A stretch of 64,000 nt of DNA from Cryptomeria japonica. Lineage: Eukaryota; Streptophyta; Pinopsida; Cupressales; Cupressaceae. Under the pieces are notes generated by a model. That model searched no databases. It saw only the letters and a program-made list of their open reading frames with translations, and was not told the DNA's origin. A program made the position numbers and the translations under genes. Positions 21,200 through 33,054 of the stretch are shown piece after piece. The stretch spans positions 608,270,677-608,334,676 of the forward strand of contig NC_081405.1 of the NCBI RefSeq assembly GCF_030272615.1. The letters run 5' to 3'. How positions within the stretch are numbered: the first letter of the stretch is position 1; every line of letters begins with the position of its first letter.

Positions 21200-24100
21200 A
21201 ATATCTACACAGTGGAAGAAAATTGGATTTGTAATATTTACACTAGAAGAAACTTAGATTTGAAATATTTACACTAAAACAATTTCTGTGTACAGTAATA
21301 ATGAAAAACTTTGTTTTGTAGAACTTCTGATTGTAGAGATAATTAGAGCCCTTAGAAAATTGTAATGATTATTCTCTATGGAATCAAACATTTTTCCACT
21401 TGAATTATTTGATTATAACAAGGAAATAGAAAGGAATTTATTTATTTTTCATTGGCATAGATTGCAAACTTTTTCTATTTAATATACATATTACATGACG
21501 AACTTGATTAACTACTAATCAGATGAACTTGATTAACTATTACTGTCGACTTATTTTAGAACTCTATTTACCTATTGTTTCAAATGAACTTGATTAACTA
21601 CTAGTGTTGACTTATTTTAGAGCTATATTTACCTATTGTTTCAGATGAACTTGATTAACTACTAGTGTCAACTTATTTCAGAACCTGTTGTTTTATTGTC
21701 TAAAGACTAGATACAAAACCTTTTGCAGATGAATGACAGGTCATACACCATGCCTATATATTGAAAAACATGGAAAAACGAAGTACAAGAATTAGAAACA
21801 AAGCTAGTATACAAAGGCCATAGGAAGAGATAAATTTGATTTTTTTGCTGATAAAAAAATATCTTTAATTGAATTTAATACAAATCGTAGTGTTTTTGAA
21901 GGACTTAGACAATAGAAATTTCCATTGAAGGAGCAAGGGGCAATTTGCATACAAGCAACCTATTGTACTTGGTATGCTACTACTTTAAATATAGGTAGTA
22001 TCTACTTGGTGATTGGTATCAAACCTTTCATAGATTTTCTCTGTAGTCAAGGTTGAATTTTGGTGTCTTGGTAAATGTGGATCAGGATTTCAGCTTTGAG
22101 CTTCACTATCTCAAAATCCAATTAATGGAGAGACACTACTTGTGGTCAAATCGCTATTCTTCATTTAATTTCCTAGGCATGTATCAAGAGCAATTCTATA
22201 ACTGTTCGTTGTGTTTATGTTTCTATTCTTAGATTTAAATTGCTTAACATCTCAAGACTCCCCCTTTTATTTGGCATTTTGCATTGGCTGTAATTATAGA
22301 TTGCATGTACTAAGTATTTTTTCTATGGTCATGTGCTTTTTGGTAGAAGGTAGAACATTATAATGTATTGCCGCTTAATATTTGTCATTGGCTAGTTGCC
22401 ATATCTCTCTAGGGTGAACCTACTATGTGGAACCTTTTTCTTTCCTTACAATTGTGAACTGGAATTATTATTAACATAGTAGCCAATAATTTTTTTTTAT
22501 CTGTGCTTAAATGTGGTTTTCTAACTATTATTAAATAGCATTAATACTTGATCTAATAATAGCATTAATACTCGATCTTTGGCATATTGAATTGCTTATC
22601 AAATTGAATCCAAACATCTAGTTTCAGGATTGTTAGGATGTGGAGATATCACCATCTTAATAGCAAGTGATTAGAATCTCTTATTCACTGAATCAAACAA
22701 GTCCATAGCCTTTGTGTAATCTATTTTAATACCTCATTTCAGACAAAAAATTAATTGAATGCTGCCCCCTAGTATTCAATTTCACCCTCCTCTTCATACA
22801 TATTTCAATAATAAAAGCAATAATATATTTGCAATGGAAAATTATGAGCAAAAGGGAGAGCTTTGGGTGCTAGGAATTATAGTACATGTCACATTCTGAT
22901 TATTTGCAAAAACTTTCCCTTATCAATGTTGTTATTGCAACGTGTTTCATTATGTCTCATGGATTTTGAAGATGCAAAATTTTTATTGTTTTCTTGCTGA
23001 AATGACTCTATTGGCTATTGATTATTTGGATCATTTAAAAGCCTGGACAAACATGGAGTAATAAAAGAGGGATTGGCAAATGCAGATATTACTCTGGTTA
23101 TCTATCAACGCTGTTACTTTGAACCCTTCACAGTACAAACGTAAATTCACATTACAAGTAGAATTGTTTTTGTTATCTCACAATACATTTTTTGTCTTCA
23201 AGGGAATATAAACCAGGTTAAGCACACCCTCTTCATGTCTAGGACTATCATGCCTGAACCTATATTTGAATGCTTTCTCTCAAGAGACTATCATACTTAT
23301 TTGCTACTCCTATTACAAACTTGAGTACTATCACATGTTTTATTCTTCATTCTTCATTCTTCAAGATATTCATTCTCTTGCAGCAAACCATGTCACTTTT
23401 CTGAAGCCACTGATTATGTTCTGTCCATGACTATTGGTTTGCATTATTTCTGCATGGTGACCTTACATTTTTGTAGTCCTGTAATTGCAAATGACATTTA
23501 ACTTATCATAATTATTTTTGTATTAACTTAACAATGGGCATACACAAAGACACAACTATCACTGTCATTATTTTTAAAGGACTATCATAGAATGATTTTT
23601 CTTCTTCTTGTCATTCTTCTAACTATTGATTCACCACACCAAATACCCACATTTCTTGTCTGCGATTGCTTGGTTGGAACTACGCTGCTTGCAGCTCTTG
23701 TTTTTATCACTGCTATTGCTTTTCAGAGAGTTCTATTGGAAATCCAAGAATTTGATTTGGCTTTTCTTTTCCTATTTTATTTGAGCTCAAAGTTGATAAA
23801 GAGAAAATATTATTACCATGTCTAATTATATTATATTTCTTATAACCAGCAGTTTCAAATGTCATAATACAAAGTAGAAATTTCCTTAGACTTTTGAATA
23901 ACAATAGCTATTTGGACAATGAGTTCCATCGAGAGAAGAGTAATTTGTGGTTTCTACAACCTCTGTTGTCAGGTGTCTTTGTGGAAATTTTTATATTACT
24001 TGCTTCTAGTTTGACTAGGGAACCATTTCAACACAATCCTTAAGGATCACAGTGATTTATATTCTCCTTTGAGAGAAGATTGTCATTGACAAGTTTGAGA

Positions 24101-24200
24101 GAATTTCGTATTGTTTAACAATTCAATTAAACCATTAAAAAATGGTAGACCAAATAGATTTTTGCATTGGTTGCAAATAGAATAATATATTCAGTGCATG
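21200..24200. other. Intergenic AT-rich DNA
   Basis: Apart from the 61-bp tandem repeat described separately I see no gene or element. A hydrophobic 77-codon frame at 23592-23825 looks like chance in T-rich DNA. Confidence 0.45.
21496..21690 (+). repeat. Short tandem repeat, about 61-bp unit
   Basis: Units starting near 21522, 21582 and 21643 share GATGAACTTGATTAACTACT followed by GTGTCGACTTATTTTAGA-like sequence and ACCTATTGTTTCA. A partial unit precedes them at 21497. About three diverged copies. Confidence 0.85.
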
Positions 24201-26180
24201 GACATAATTTTACAATGTTATATTTTTTTGTCTAATTATAAAACTATTATTTTTTCATTACGGGAATAACTTTCTATTAATAAAGAATGCGAATAAACAA
24301 TTGTGAAGAAATGAAGAATTCAGAAGATAAACAAAATAAATGCATAACACGAGCTTTTAACATGGTTCACCAAAATGGCTACATCCACTTGAAATAGGGG
24401 AACTCTCTCATTAATCTTAGTTTTGAATAAAAATACATTACAACATCTTCTCCTATCTCCTAACTTAAAGTAAACATTACTCATTCAACTCTTAAAGACC
24501 TTTCAAATGAAAGTTGAAAGGTTACAAGACATGGAGGGAAAATAAGGAGAAACCATTGGGCTTCATATTTCCAACACTTTTCACCCAGCTAATTAATCCA
24601 ATAGCTAATCTATTATATAAATTTTAATTTTCTAACAACCACTCCTTAAGATTTACATTATCAAAAAGAAAAATATTATACCTGCATTGACTTAACTTCT
24701 CTATCTAGGCAAATGTCCTAGTTATCCAACTCTCCATCAGCATCAATTGAAACTCCTCATGTTTGGGTAAACCTTTTGATTATCCAATATTTACCTATGA
24801 ATTTGGACACACTTAATTATATGCAAGAAAATTACCAACTAACACTCAAATATCCATAGCCACTAGTTTGTCGATTCAACTCTCCACAAGACAATAAGTC
24901 AATAAGTTTGTGGATCCAACTGTCCACACACCAACAAATTAATGCATGGTCTATCTTGCCCTTGATGTGACTATAGATTAAATTGATACTCCTCATGCAA
25001 TACATCATCTTTGAGAGAGAAGCTAGCTCAAGAAAATAAATATTTTCTCCTGCCCCCATTTCTTCCAATCTCCAATCTGTCTATGTTACTCTTCAACTAC
25101 CAAACATCTTCAAAGACCACCTTAGGTCTAACATAGATGTAATGAGTAAAATAACTATATTTAGCCACAATTAAATGCAAATAATAGGTGTTGGGCTCAA
25201 CTAAAAATGCATATCATCCTCTCTTACACACACACACTTCAAATTTGAATGTCTAACAATAGATAATCACACCAAACAATGAAATCAATATTTTAATTTT
25301 ATTTGAAGGAAAATAATCACTCCCAATAATAATATTTATATACACAACAAGATTAAAATAACTCAACAATTAATTTTCATAGATCGTAATTAAATTCAAG
25401 ACTAGATAATAATCATGGCATTATTTTGTTGCTCCATTTTCCACACCAAGATGCTAATTTTATCTTAATAAAACTACTAAAATATTTTTGGGTTTTATTA
25501 TCCTTGACATTAGATTTTTAATATATTTTGAGTTTTTAAATTTCATTAGGAAATTGAAAAGATATAATTTTCATTAAACTTGCATTACGTTGCTATTAAG
25601 ACAACATGTCAATAGATAATATAAACACCCAACAAATAGTTAAAAAAATCCTCTATGTATTCCAACATCTCATATGTCTACCTTTGTAGACTTTATCATT
25701 TTCTTATTCCATGGTTTGCCATTTTGGGTTTTCCTAATAGAAACTCTAATGGACTCCTTTGAATCACATCATGATAACCAAAAAATATTAAATCATGTTG
25801 TTAATTAAATATGCAATGCCTTCTTATATTGCTCAAGTTCTTTTTCCTACACAATCTTGCATATTTCAATACAACACCAGAAATGTCATATGTTCTTAAT
25901 CACCCATTATTCAAATGTAGTACTTTAGCAAAGAATCAGCTTCCTCTTCGCATAGACAGTCCTCATAGATATTTAATTTCTTGTAATAGTTTCTTTCTTT
26001 TTACCAGAGAAAAAATATTTCTTGTTTTTTATATCATGTTAGAAAATGATAGAGCATACAAATTTTTGCACATATAAAACTATCACTACAAATCAGCATA
26101 ATCTTACAATGCTACACTTTAGCTATTACAAAACTTTTATTTTTTTGGTTATAAGAATAACTTTCCATCCAAATAACTAA
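24200..26180. other. Unrecognised AT-rich interval with similar flanks
   Basis: About 24205-24275 and 26095-26165 share a diverged block (TTACAATG..., then ATAAGAATAACTTTCCAT against ACGGGAATAACTTTCTAT) in direct orientation. The interval begins with a TTTAACATGGTTCACC motif that recurs in many plant repeats. It could be an old insertion with degenerate ends. No coding domain was found. Confidence 0.25.
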
Positions 26181-29100
26181 CCTAATTTAACTAATTCAAA
26201 ATATGTAAACCCTAATTTCCTAGCACTAAACTTATCCACGCAATCGTTTTAAATTCCTACAATACTCATCTTTAAACCCATTTCTACATGTTTTACCAAA
26301 ACTATGAAACATATAAGATATATGAGGGTGGAATGCAATATTCCTTCAATTTTGATGCCTTTGGTACATATCTTAATAATAAGAGATAGATTATCTTCTA
26401 TATGGTTTTCTATGTTGATTAGACTATTGATATGTGACGGGAATGTGATCCTAGGGCTATGCATGCATACGAAGATCTCAAATCTCCATGGATATTTATT
26501 ACGTTCATGAATAGGCTTAGTTTTAGTTCTAAATAGGATAAATAAGTTGTTTGGGATTCTATCTTCCTTTTGTTGCAATAGAATTGAGATGAATATACGT
26601 ATGATCGAGGTTTAATGATAATAAAATGCTGACTTCCACCAATGACAATAAATAACTAAAGAAAAATATAACACGGTAGACTAGATATAGAAATGAGACA
26701 TAAAAAAAAAGCTTGGATCTAAAAAATGAGGTTGAATGTGCTAGATTGGTATACTGGGAACCTTATTTTTAGGACTGTGCTAATAGAAAGGATTAATTTC
26801 ATAGTTAGGAGGTCCCACAAGTATGTCTCTTAGATATTTAAATAGAACTAGTGGCACATGTGTAGTTTGTAATAGTCTAAGCTTTCTTGCATATTCATTG
26901 TTTGTCATAACTTGTAACAATCTTCTTTATACTCCTATAATACTTTTCATATCAGATTTGAATTTGCAGACATAGAAAATGAAAAAAAAAGTTTATGCTA
27001 TAAAGGGGCTTTCCTAAGTCAAACTCCATATTGGTGTTCCTACTTCCACAACAACTACTAGTCAATAAAAAGTTATCAATCAAGAAAAAAGCTCCCCTGC
27101 ACAGTGTAAGAAAACACAAACTAAGGAAAAACTATGAATGAAGAAGTATGTGCCAAATGCAATGTCATATTCAACACAAATCAAACAAGACTGACCACCT
27201 TAAAACTCAAAGGTGAATATTGGCAGAAACTCTCTAGCTAGAAAGGGGAAGTAGAATTATTAGCTTAGATACTATGTTGGTGTCACCTAAGAATAGCAAT
27301 CTGTAAACTAAATAACCTTCACAATGTAGAGAGAAGAAACACAAAGATGCTATTTCACCAATGAGAAAATAATGAAATTGAAATATCAAAAAATATACAA
27401 ACACCTCGTATAAATAACAAAGGTGTGATGAGGTATGAACTAACTACCTACAACGAAAATTGAATGCAGTATGCACAATATTAAATGCAAAGTGACTAAT
27501 ATCTAACAATGAGATATGGCCCTATTATAAGGATAATCTAGAATAGCGCCACGACTAATTAAACTTAAGTCTTGTGAATGGGATAAAATCACATTCATAT
27601 CAACACCTCTAACCATCTTGCATTCTACATCATAAAAGACCACTTGCACACTTGAATCTATTAGTTTTCTTGTAGATTATGAATTTCATGCGAACATAAA
27701 GATATTTAGAACACTATTAATTCCTTTTATTCTAACATTAGAAAACCTCATTCAAATTCTTTCATGATAAAAATATTTAAGTGACAATCATCACCAAAAT
27801 ACATATTACATCCATCAATTTCTTCAGATTCAAAAAATTAATCTCTATTAGAAAGGATAAGAAAAGATGCATCTAAATCGATTAACACCATATTCTTACC
27901 TACAAGGGTATTGACAACATGGACAATTGTCACCTTGGCCACCCTACAAACAACTTGCAATTACTTTAAGAGGACATGAATATTAATAAAATCGAGGACA
28001 TGACTATTAATAAAATCGACAACAATCGATAGCACCGCACAAGTTGGTGAGTAAAATCCAAATGATAATAACCATAAGATGGCCCTATGATTTTCACGTG
28101 TTATAGGTGGCAATGGATTGTCCTTTAATACCAACGTGAGGGCTCATGACATTTTGTTGCCATCCTCATTGCTTGAACTCGCTCACTATAATGGACACAT
28201 CGTATGTCTAGTTTCTAGTCGCTACCAAATGACATTTTTAGGCCCAGCGACAAAGCACAGGTTCAATATAGTTTCTAGGTTAGGACCCACAATGGGCTCA
28301 TCTTAGTGGATGTTTGATTGGTCCCCGGGGAGGCATTTTATATTGTAGAGGATAGATATAGAGTATATATTCTTGCTTCATTGTTTCCCTTATCTACCTC
28401 AATGAAGAAAATGAGATGGTGAGGGATTTTGTCTAGGCACTTGTGAAAAATAATTTTATTAGGGGCTTGGAGGATGTGCTATATACTGTGTGACTAAGTG
28501 TTGTGATTCTGGTTGCCATGGATCTCTAGCGGGTGCGTGAGGATTGCAATGCAATGGCTTGGCATACCTTCCTGGCCAATTTTCAATAACATGCAAAGGT
28601 AGCTAAAGACTGCTCATTCTAAAAAAAATATCTTCTCTGCAAGAGTTGAACTCACATGACCTCTCCCACCAACATATTATTCTCATACCAATGTGATATC
28701 TATCTTATAATTTCAATTGGACGCTCTTTTCTTTTCCTTTGTCCAAATTCTTTCTACATTGGGATATGTTATTAGCAGTCTACATTCTTTGTCCCCTACG
28801 CAAAAGTAATACCCTTGAGATATGTTATTAGCAGTCTACATTGGGAACAGGTATGTGGCGGATGCATTACTCACAACATTATGCCTTATGCCTTTCTGTG
28901 AACATTATTGCTTTCTGTGTGAGCATTATGCACTGTTTTGAGCTTCCGTACTTTCTGTGCATGTATATCAAATTTTTACACAAACCTATTTCTGTTCTTG
29001 ATTGACGTTACCTAATTCTGTTTTGGGCTTTCTCTGCCACCTTCAATTGTATTTTTTTTCTCTATCCTTTTCTCCCTCTTCGTCTGAGGATGTTGCCAAC

Positions 29101-30400
29101 CAAGTGGACATCAAATACATTCTCTGAGATATGATCAATTATTGAATGGCCATTATTGTGTTGTGGAGAACCTGCCGACCGTGTTGTTTATACTTTGGCA
29201 GTCCAAATTCAATATTTAAATTTGTGACAGTCCCAATTCAATTTTTAAATTTGAGTGTAGTTTTAATAAGTTAATGAATTATTATTTGCAGTCCACCGTC
29301 ATATTCTGTCGGTTTGAATAAGGAATCATTTTGGAATACATTAATAATAATAATAAAGATTTGAACAAGTCTTTACATATTTTGGATTTTTTTAATGAAG
29401 TTTTGTCATCCCAAATATTTCCAAGACTTATGTTATCTTTCAAAATAAGGAATATGAATGAGTATCATAAATAAATATATCTTCATGCCTATTATTTCTT
29501 CTATTTTTCCAACCAAATATGAATAACCATTACATGCATCTGTAAATGATCTAGATAGAATTTCATAAGTTGGAGCATCATTATAGTTTGAATAAGAAGA
29601 CTTTTTTTTGACAATGCTAAAATTACAATAAAAAATAACTATCAAGTGAGTGGATAACAGTTCATATTTCATATCATCAAACTAAAATAATATCAATGTA
29701 TATAGTTGCCTGAAGTATGGAACCTTTTAACTCTTTATCGTTAGTTATTATTTTTACTTCAGATTTATTTAAGTTAACTTTACAATTCATTTAGTTTAAA
29801 ATATGTCATTGTATTTAATTTTATTTAATATCAAGTATGTTCATAGATCAATATAATGATAATTATATAACATATATAAACATAGTTCATATTAAATAAA
29901 ATTATGAAAATTGTTTTGATATTTGAAAAATGATTTCATTTTTTTATAATTTATACAATGAAAATAAATTTATTGTAAAATTAATTGAACTCTACATTTT
30001 TATTAAAGTTGGAATTGAAAATTTATAGACATAAAAACCATATCTCCTTACATTAGGATTTTCTTATGTCACCTCCTTTTTTATTTTAATTAGATTAAAA
30101 ATAACGAGATTGTCCTATTCAATATGTTATATTAGATAAATATCTATACCTTATTCTAAAGGTTCAATCTACATTTCATTGTACTTCATGTAGTAAATTC
30201 CTTAATCACTTTGATTATTTGAAGAAGAAGGTTGATTTTATCTCGCATCTGGGAAGTCACAGATTTTTTTGGCTAACAATACTAATTTTCTTTAGTTTTA
30301 ACTTTATGAATATTTGACATCATAGTTATTTTAAATTAATATTATATATCAAAATTAGTACATTATATGCATAAGCTTCTCTTATATAGCTTTTGTAATC
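26181..30400. other. Intergenic AT-rich DNA
   Basis: No convincing gene. Minor features: a 24-base block (GATATGTTATTAGCAGTCTA...) duplicated near 28762 and 28818, and a tandem 30-mer near 29190-29250. Frames at 26249-26578 (-) and 28118-28306 (+) are not recognisable. Confidence 0.45.
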
Positions 30401-30445
30401 ATGGTTTTTTTGGACTCAATTTGGTTAGTGATACTTGTTCACAAA

Positions 30446-30860
30446 ATGGAGGTGAGTGTAGGAATGAAAGTGGAGGTGTGTAGTGAAGAGGAGGGATTCA
30501 GAGGAGCATGGTTTGAAGGAGCTATCATTGCATTTGGAAATGACAGTCATGACAAGAATACATTATTTTTTCAATATGAAAAATTTATTACAAATGATTC
30601 AAATGGGGAGGCACTAGTGGAGGAGCTATATTTGAAGAATATGACCCATTCCACCATACAAGAAGATTCCCATCAACTTCTCACTTGGCTTCACAGTCGA
30701 AGCATTTGGCACTGATTGTTGGTGGAGGGGTATTATTCAGAACAAATTTATATCACCTTTTGATGGGGAGACCTTTCAAATATACTTTCCTGGTACTTGT
30801 ACTATGAAAGCTTATCCTAACATTGACCTACACCCTGCTCAAGAATGGATTGGAGGGTAA
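30446..30860 (+). pseudogene. Tandem Agenet-domain protein remnant
   Basis: The first Agenet (Tudor-like) domain starts near 30446. It reads V-G-M-K-V-E-V-C-S-E-E-E-G-F-R-G-A-W-F, then F-F-Q-Y-E-K-F with L-V-E-E-L. A frame break near 30641-30647 separates it from the second domain. That domain, in the next frame, reads P-I-P-P-Y near 30648, then F-T-V-E-A-F-G-T-D-C-W-W-R-G-I-I, I-Y-F-P-G-T and H-P-A-Q-E-W-I-G-G. It ends in a TAA (30858-30860). Tandem Agenet domains occur in plant chromatin and DUF724-type proteins; this one is too short and broken to act. Fragments at 31350-31650 and a 75-codon frame at 32294 may be later exons, which is weaker inference. The 104-codon frame from 30401 covers only the first domain. 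Confidence 0.75.
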
Positions 30861-31349
30861 TGGAAATAACTACAATGGGACCTTCAACAAATCTTTAAGT
30901 AAAGAGACCTTAAGAAAATAGGAAGCCAATGGTTAAAGAAAATATATTGGAATGTTTAGAAGAAAATTTGATGTAATATGTTTTTGTTAAAATTTTCTTT
31001 AATGACTATCAAACAAATCATTATAAGTTGATGCAAAATGTTGTGTTCAAATTTGCTTCAATGAAAATTGAGTAACATATTATTTGTTTATGTAATACAT
31101 TGTGTTCAACTTTTCTTCAATTCCTATTAAATATTTTAGAAAACTCCTGCATTGCTTAATTGTTATTTATTTCAATAAAAAAATGAATATTAGCTGAAAA
31201 ATATTTTCTTAAAGATACATATCAGTTGTTTTTTAAATTTCCACTAAGTGTTTTGGGATGTTACATATGCTATTAGAGCTACCAAGTTTGATAGTGAACC
31301 TTAGTCTCACCACAAAAAAAATTTAGTAGAAACTTAACATACACTATTG

Positions 31350-31650
31350 TGCTTCACAGGGTGCAGTTGTGATGAACAACTTGGAAGAAAGTTCGAAACC
31401 CCTTATGGGTTCACCTTTGGAAACTTTGGCTAAAGCATGACTATAGATTTTTTTCATTTCCCTTGAATACATAGACAATGGTTGAGGTGATTGAATGGCT
31501 TCGAAGAGAAAGATGTGATTGGCCAACTACCAACAAAGCAACATTCAAGGCATCCATTTTTAAGAAACTTGGAAATTGAAACTAAACCTGAGCTTAAGAA
31601 ACCACCTGAGAAGGGTGAAACCACTATTGAGCCTATCAAACACCATGTAA
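31350..31650 (+). pseudogene. Degenerate coding remnant, possibly same gene
   Basis: Plus-strand frames interrupted by stops read V-I-E-W-L-R-R-E near 31487 and P-T-T-N-K-A-T-F-K-A-S near 31530. A lysine/proline/glutamate-rich stretch follows in another frame. It looks like a decayed protein-coding exon downstream of the Agenet remnant. The family is not recognised. Confidence 0.3.
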
Positions 31651-32293
31651 CTTCTCTCCATTATTAAGATGAATCCATCAGACGAAGTGATAGTGACTCC
31701 TAAATGAGAGTCTACAAAAATTTGTAACTATTATGATTGTAATCAGTTTTGGATTGTAAACTCTATTTTTGAAATACGCTCTTATTATATATGTATATAT
31801 AAGTAAAAGTTGGAATGGATCTAATAAGCTTAAATTATTTTTTTTCAAATAGGAAAAACATCCATGACATGAACAATTCCACAAATAATTTACGAGATTC
31901 TCAAGACTATGAATAATTTTTTGATGACAAATAGTTAAAAAAATTGATTCTTAATTTAGTTAAAATATTAAGTAATACATTGCTACTTGATGCAAAATGT
32001 TGTGTTCAGATTTCCGTTTAATTTCTATTAAATGCTTTAATGAATTATGTTTGAATTTTATTCAATGCATATGAAATGTTTTATTAAATTGTGTTCAAAT
32101 TTTTCTCAATTATTATTACATACTTTACTATGACTATTAAGTGTTTGATAGTTTATTTTATGCATATTTTATATTACTAATGTTAATATTTTTTAATTTT
32201 ATGTTGTAACTATTTATGGATATTTTCATTCTCATAATTCTAAAATACTAACTTTAATTTAATTTTATTTATATTTAGAAAATAATCAAAACC

Positions 32294-32521
32294 ATGGATG
32301 TTTCTAAAAATGCATCAAAAATTGTTGTTGCAAGCCTAGATGTATCTGTGAATTCAAATGAATTCATTGAGAACCATATTGAGAAATGTGTGAGAATAGT
32401 TTTGGAGTGTTGCAACAAAATTGTCAAAGGATATGAAAACATAGCCTTAATGATTGATGATGTTGAAGAATTGGAAATATTAATAGAAGATGTTGTGAAA
32501 AAAGTTAAGTTTGCACAATAG
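32294..32521 (+). other. Small ORF, acidic helical product
   Basis: 75 codons from ATG. The sequence is consistent with a helical protein (E-F-I-E-N-H-I-E-K-C-V-R-I-V, D-D-V-E-E-L-E-I-L-I-E-D-V). I recognise no family. It lies about 1.4 kb after the Agenet remnant on the same strand and might be a terminal exon. A 22-base tandem duplication (CATCCTCATCAGTGAAGAAT) follows at about 32590-32630. Confidence 0.3.
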
Positions 32522-33054
32522 CATCAAAATTTCCAGATTGTTTAAAAGAAATATATTGTGATCATTATGAGAACAAGGATCAAAATACCATCCTCATCAG
32601 TGAAGAATCCATCCTCATCAGTGAAGAATTTTTTATGTATTTACATCATTACAATAAAGTATTGTTCATTTAGTTACTTCTTGGGCGGCCTTTAATAATT
32701 CTTAAATATTGAATTTTTTTGTAGTTCAAAGGACATGGATGTATATTTGAAAACAAAAGTTTGTATTACGTAAGGATAAGATATTTAATTTTACTAATAA
32801 ATAAAACTATGCAAAACTATTATTATTTATCTTTCATAGAAAATATATTTTTTAATATTATTTTTCATACACATGGTTTTCTAAAATTTGTCACATTAAG
32901 TATATTTTACAAGTGAATGTGTTGTAAATATATAAAATAGAATTCTCAAATAACAACAATAGATAATGAATGTATATAATAATAATTGTCACAATAGATA
33001 ATAATAACAATATTTCTAATATTAATTATTCAATATTTTGCAAATATCTATACC

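Noticed and set aside
23592-23825. Hydrophobic 77-codon plus frame (possible membrane peptide)
   Set aside because: T-rich DNA yields Leu/Phe/Ile-rich frames by chance; no start context, homologue or neighbouring exon seen.
24205-26165. Similar flanking blocks as ends of a single insertion
   Set aside because: Similarity is short and AT-rich, and no element signature lies between; kept only as a weak note.
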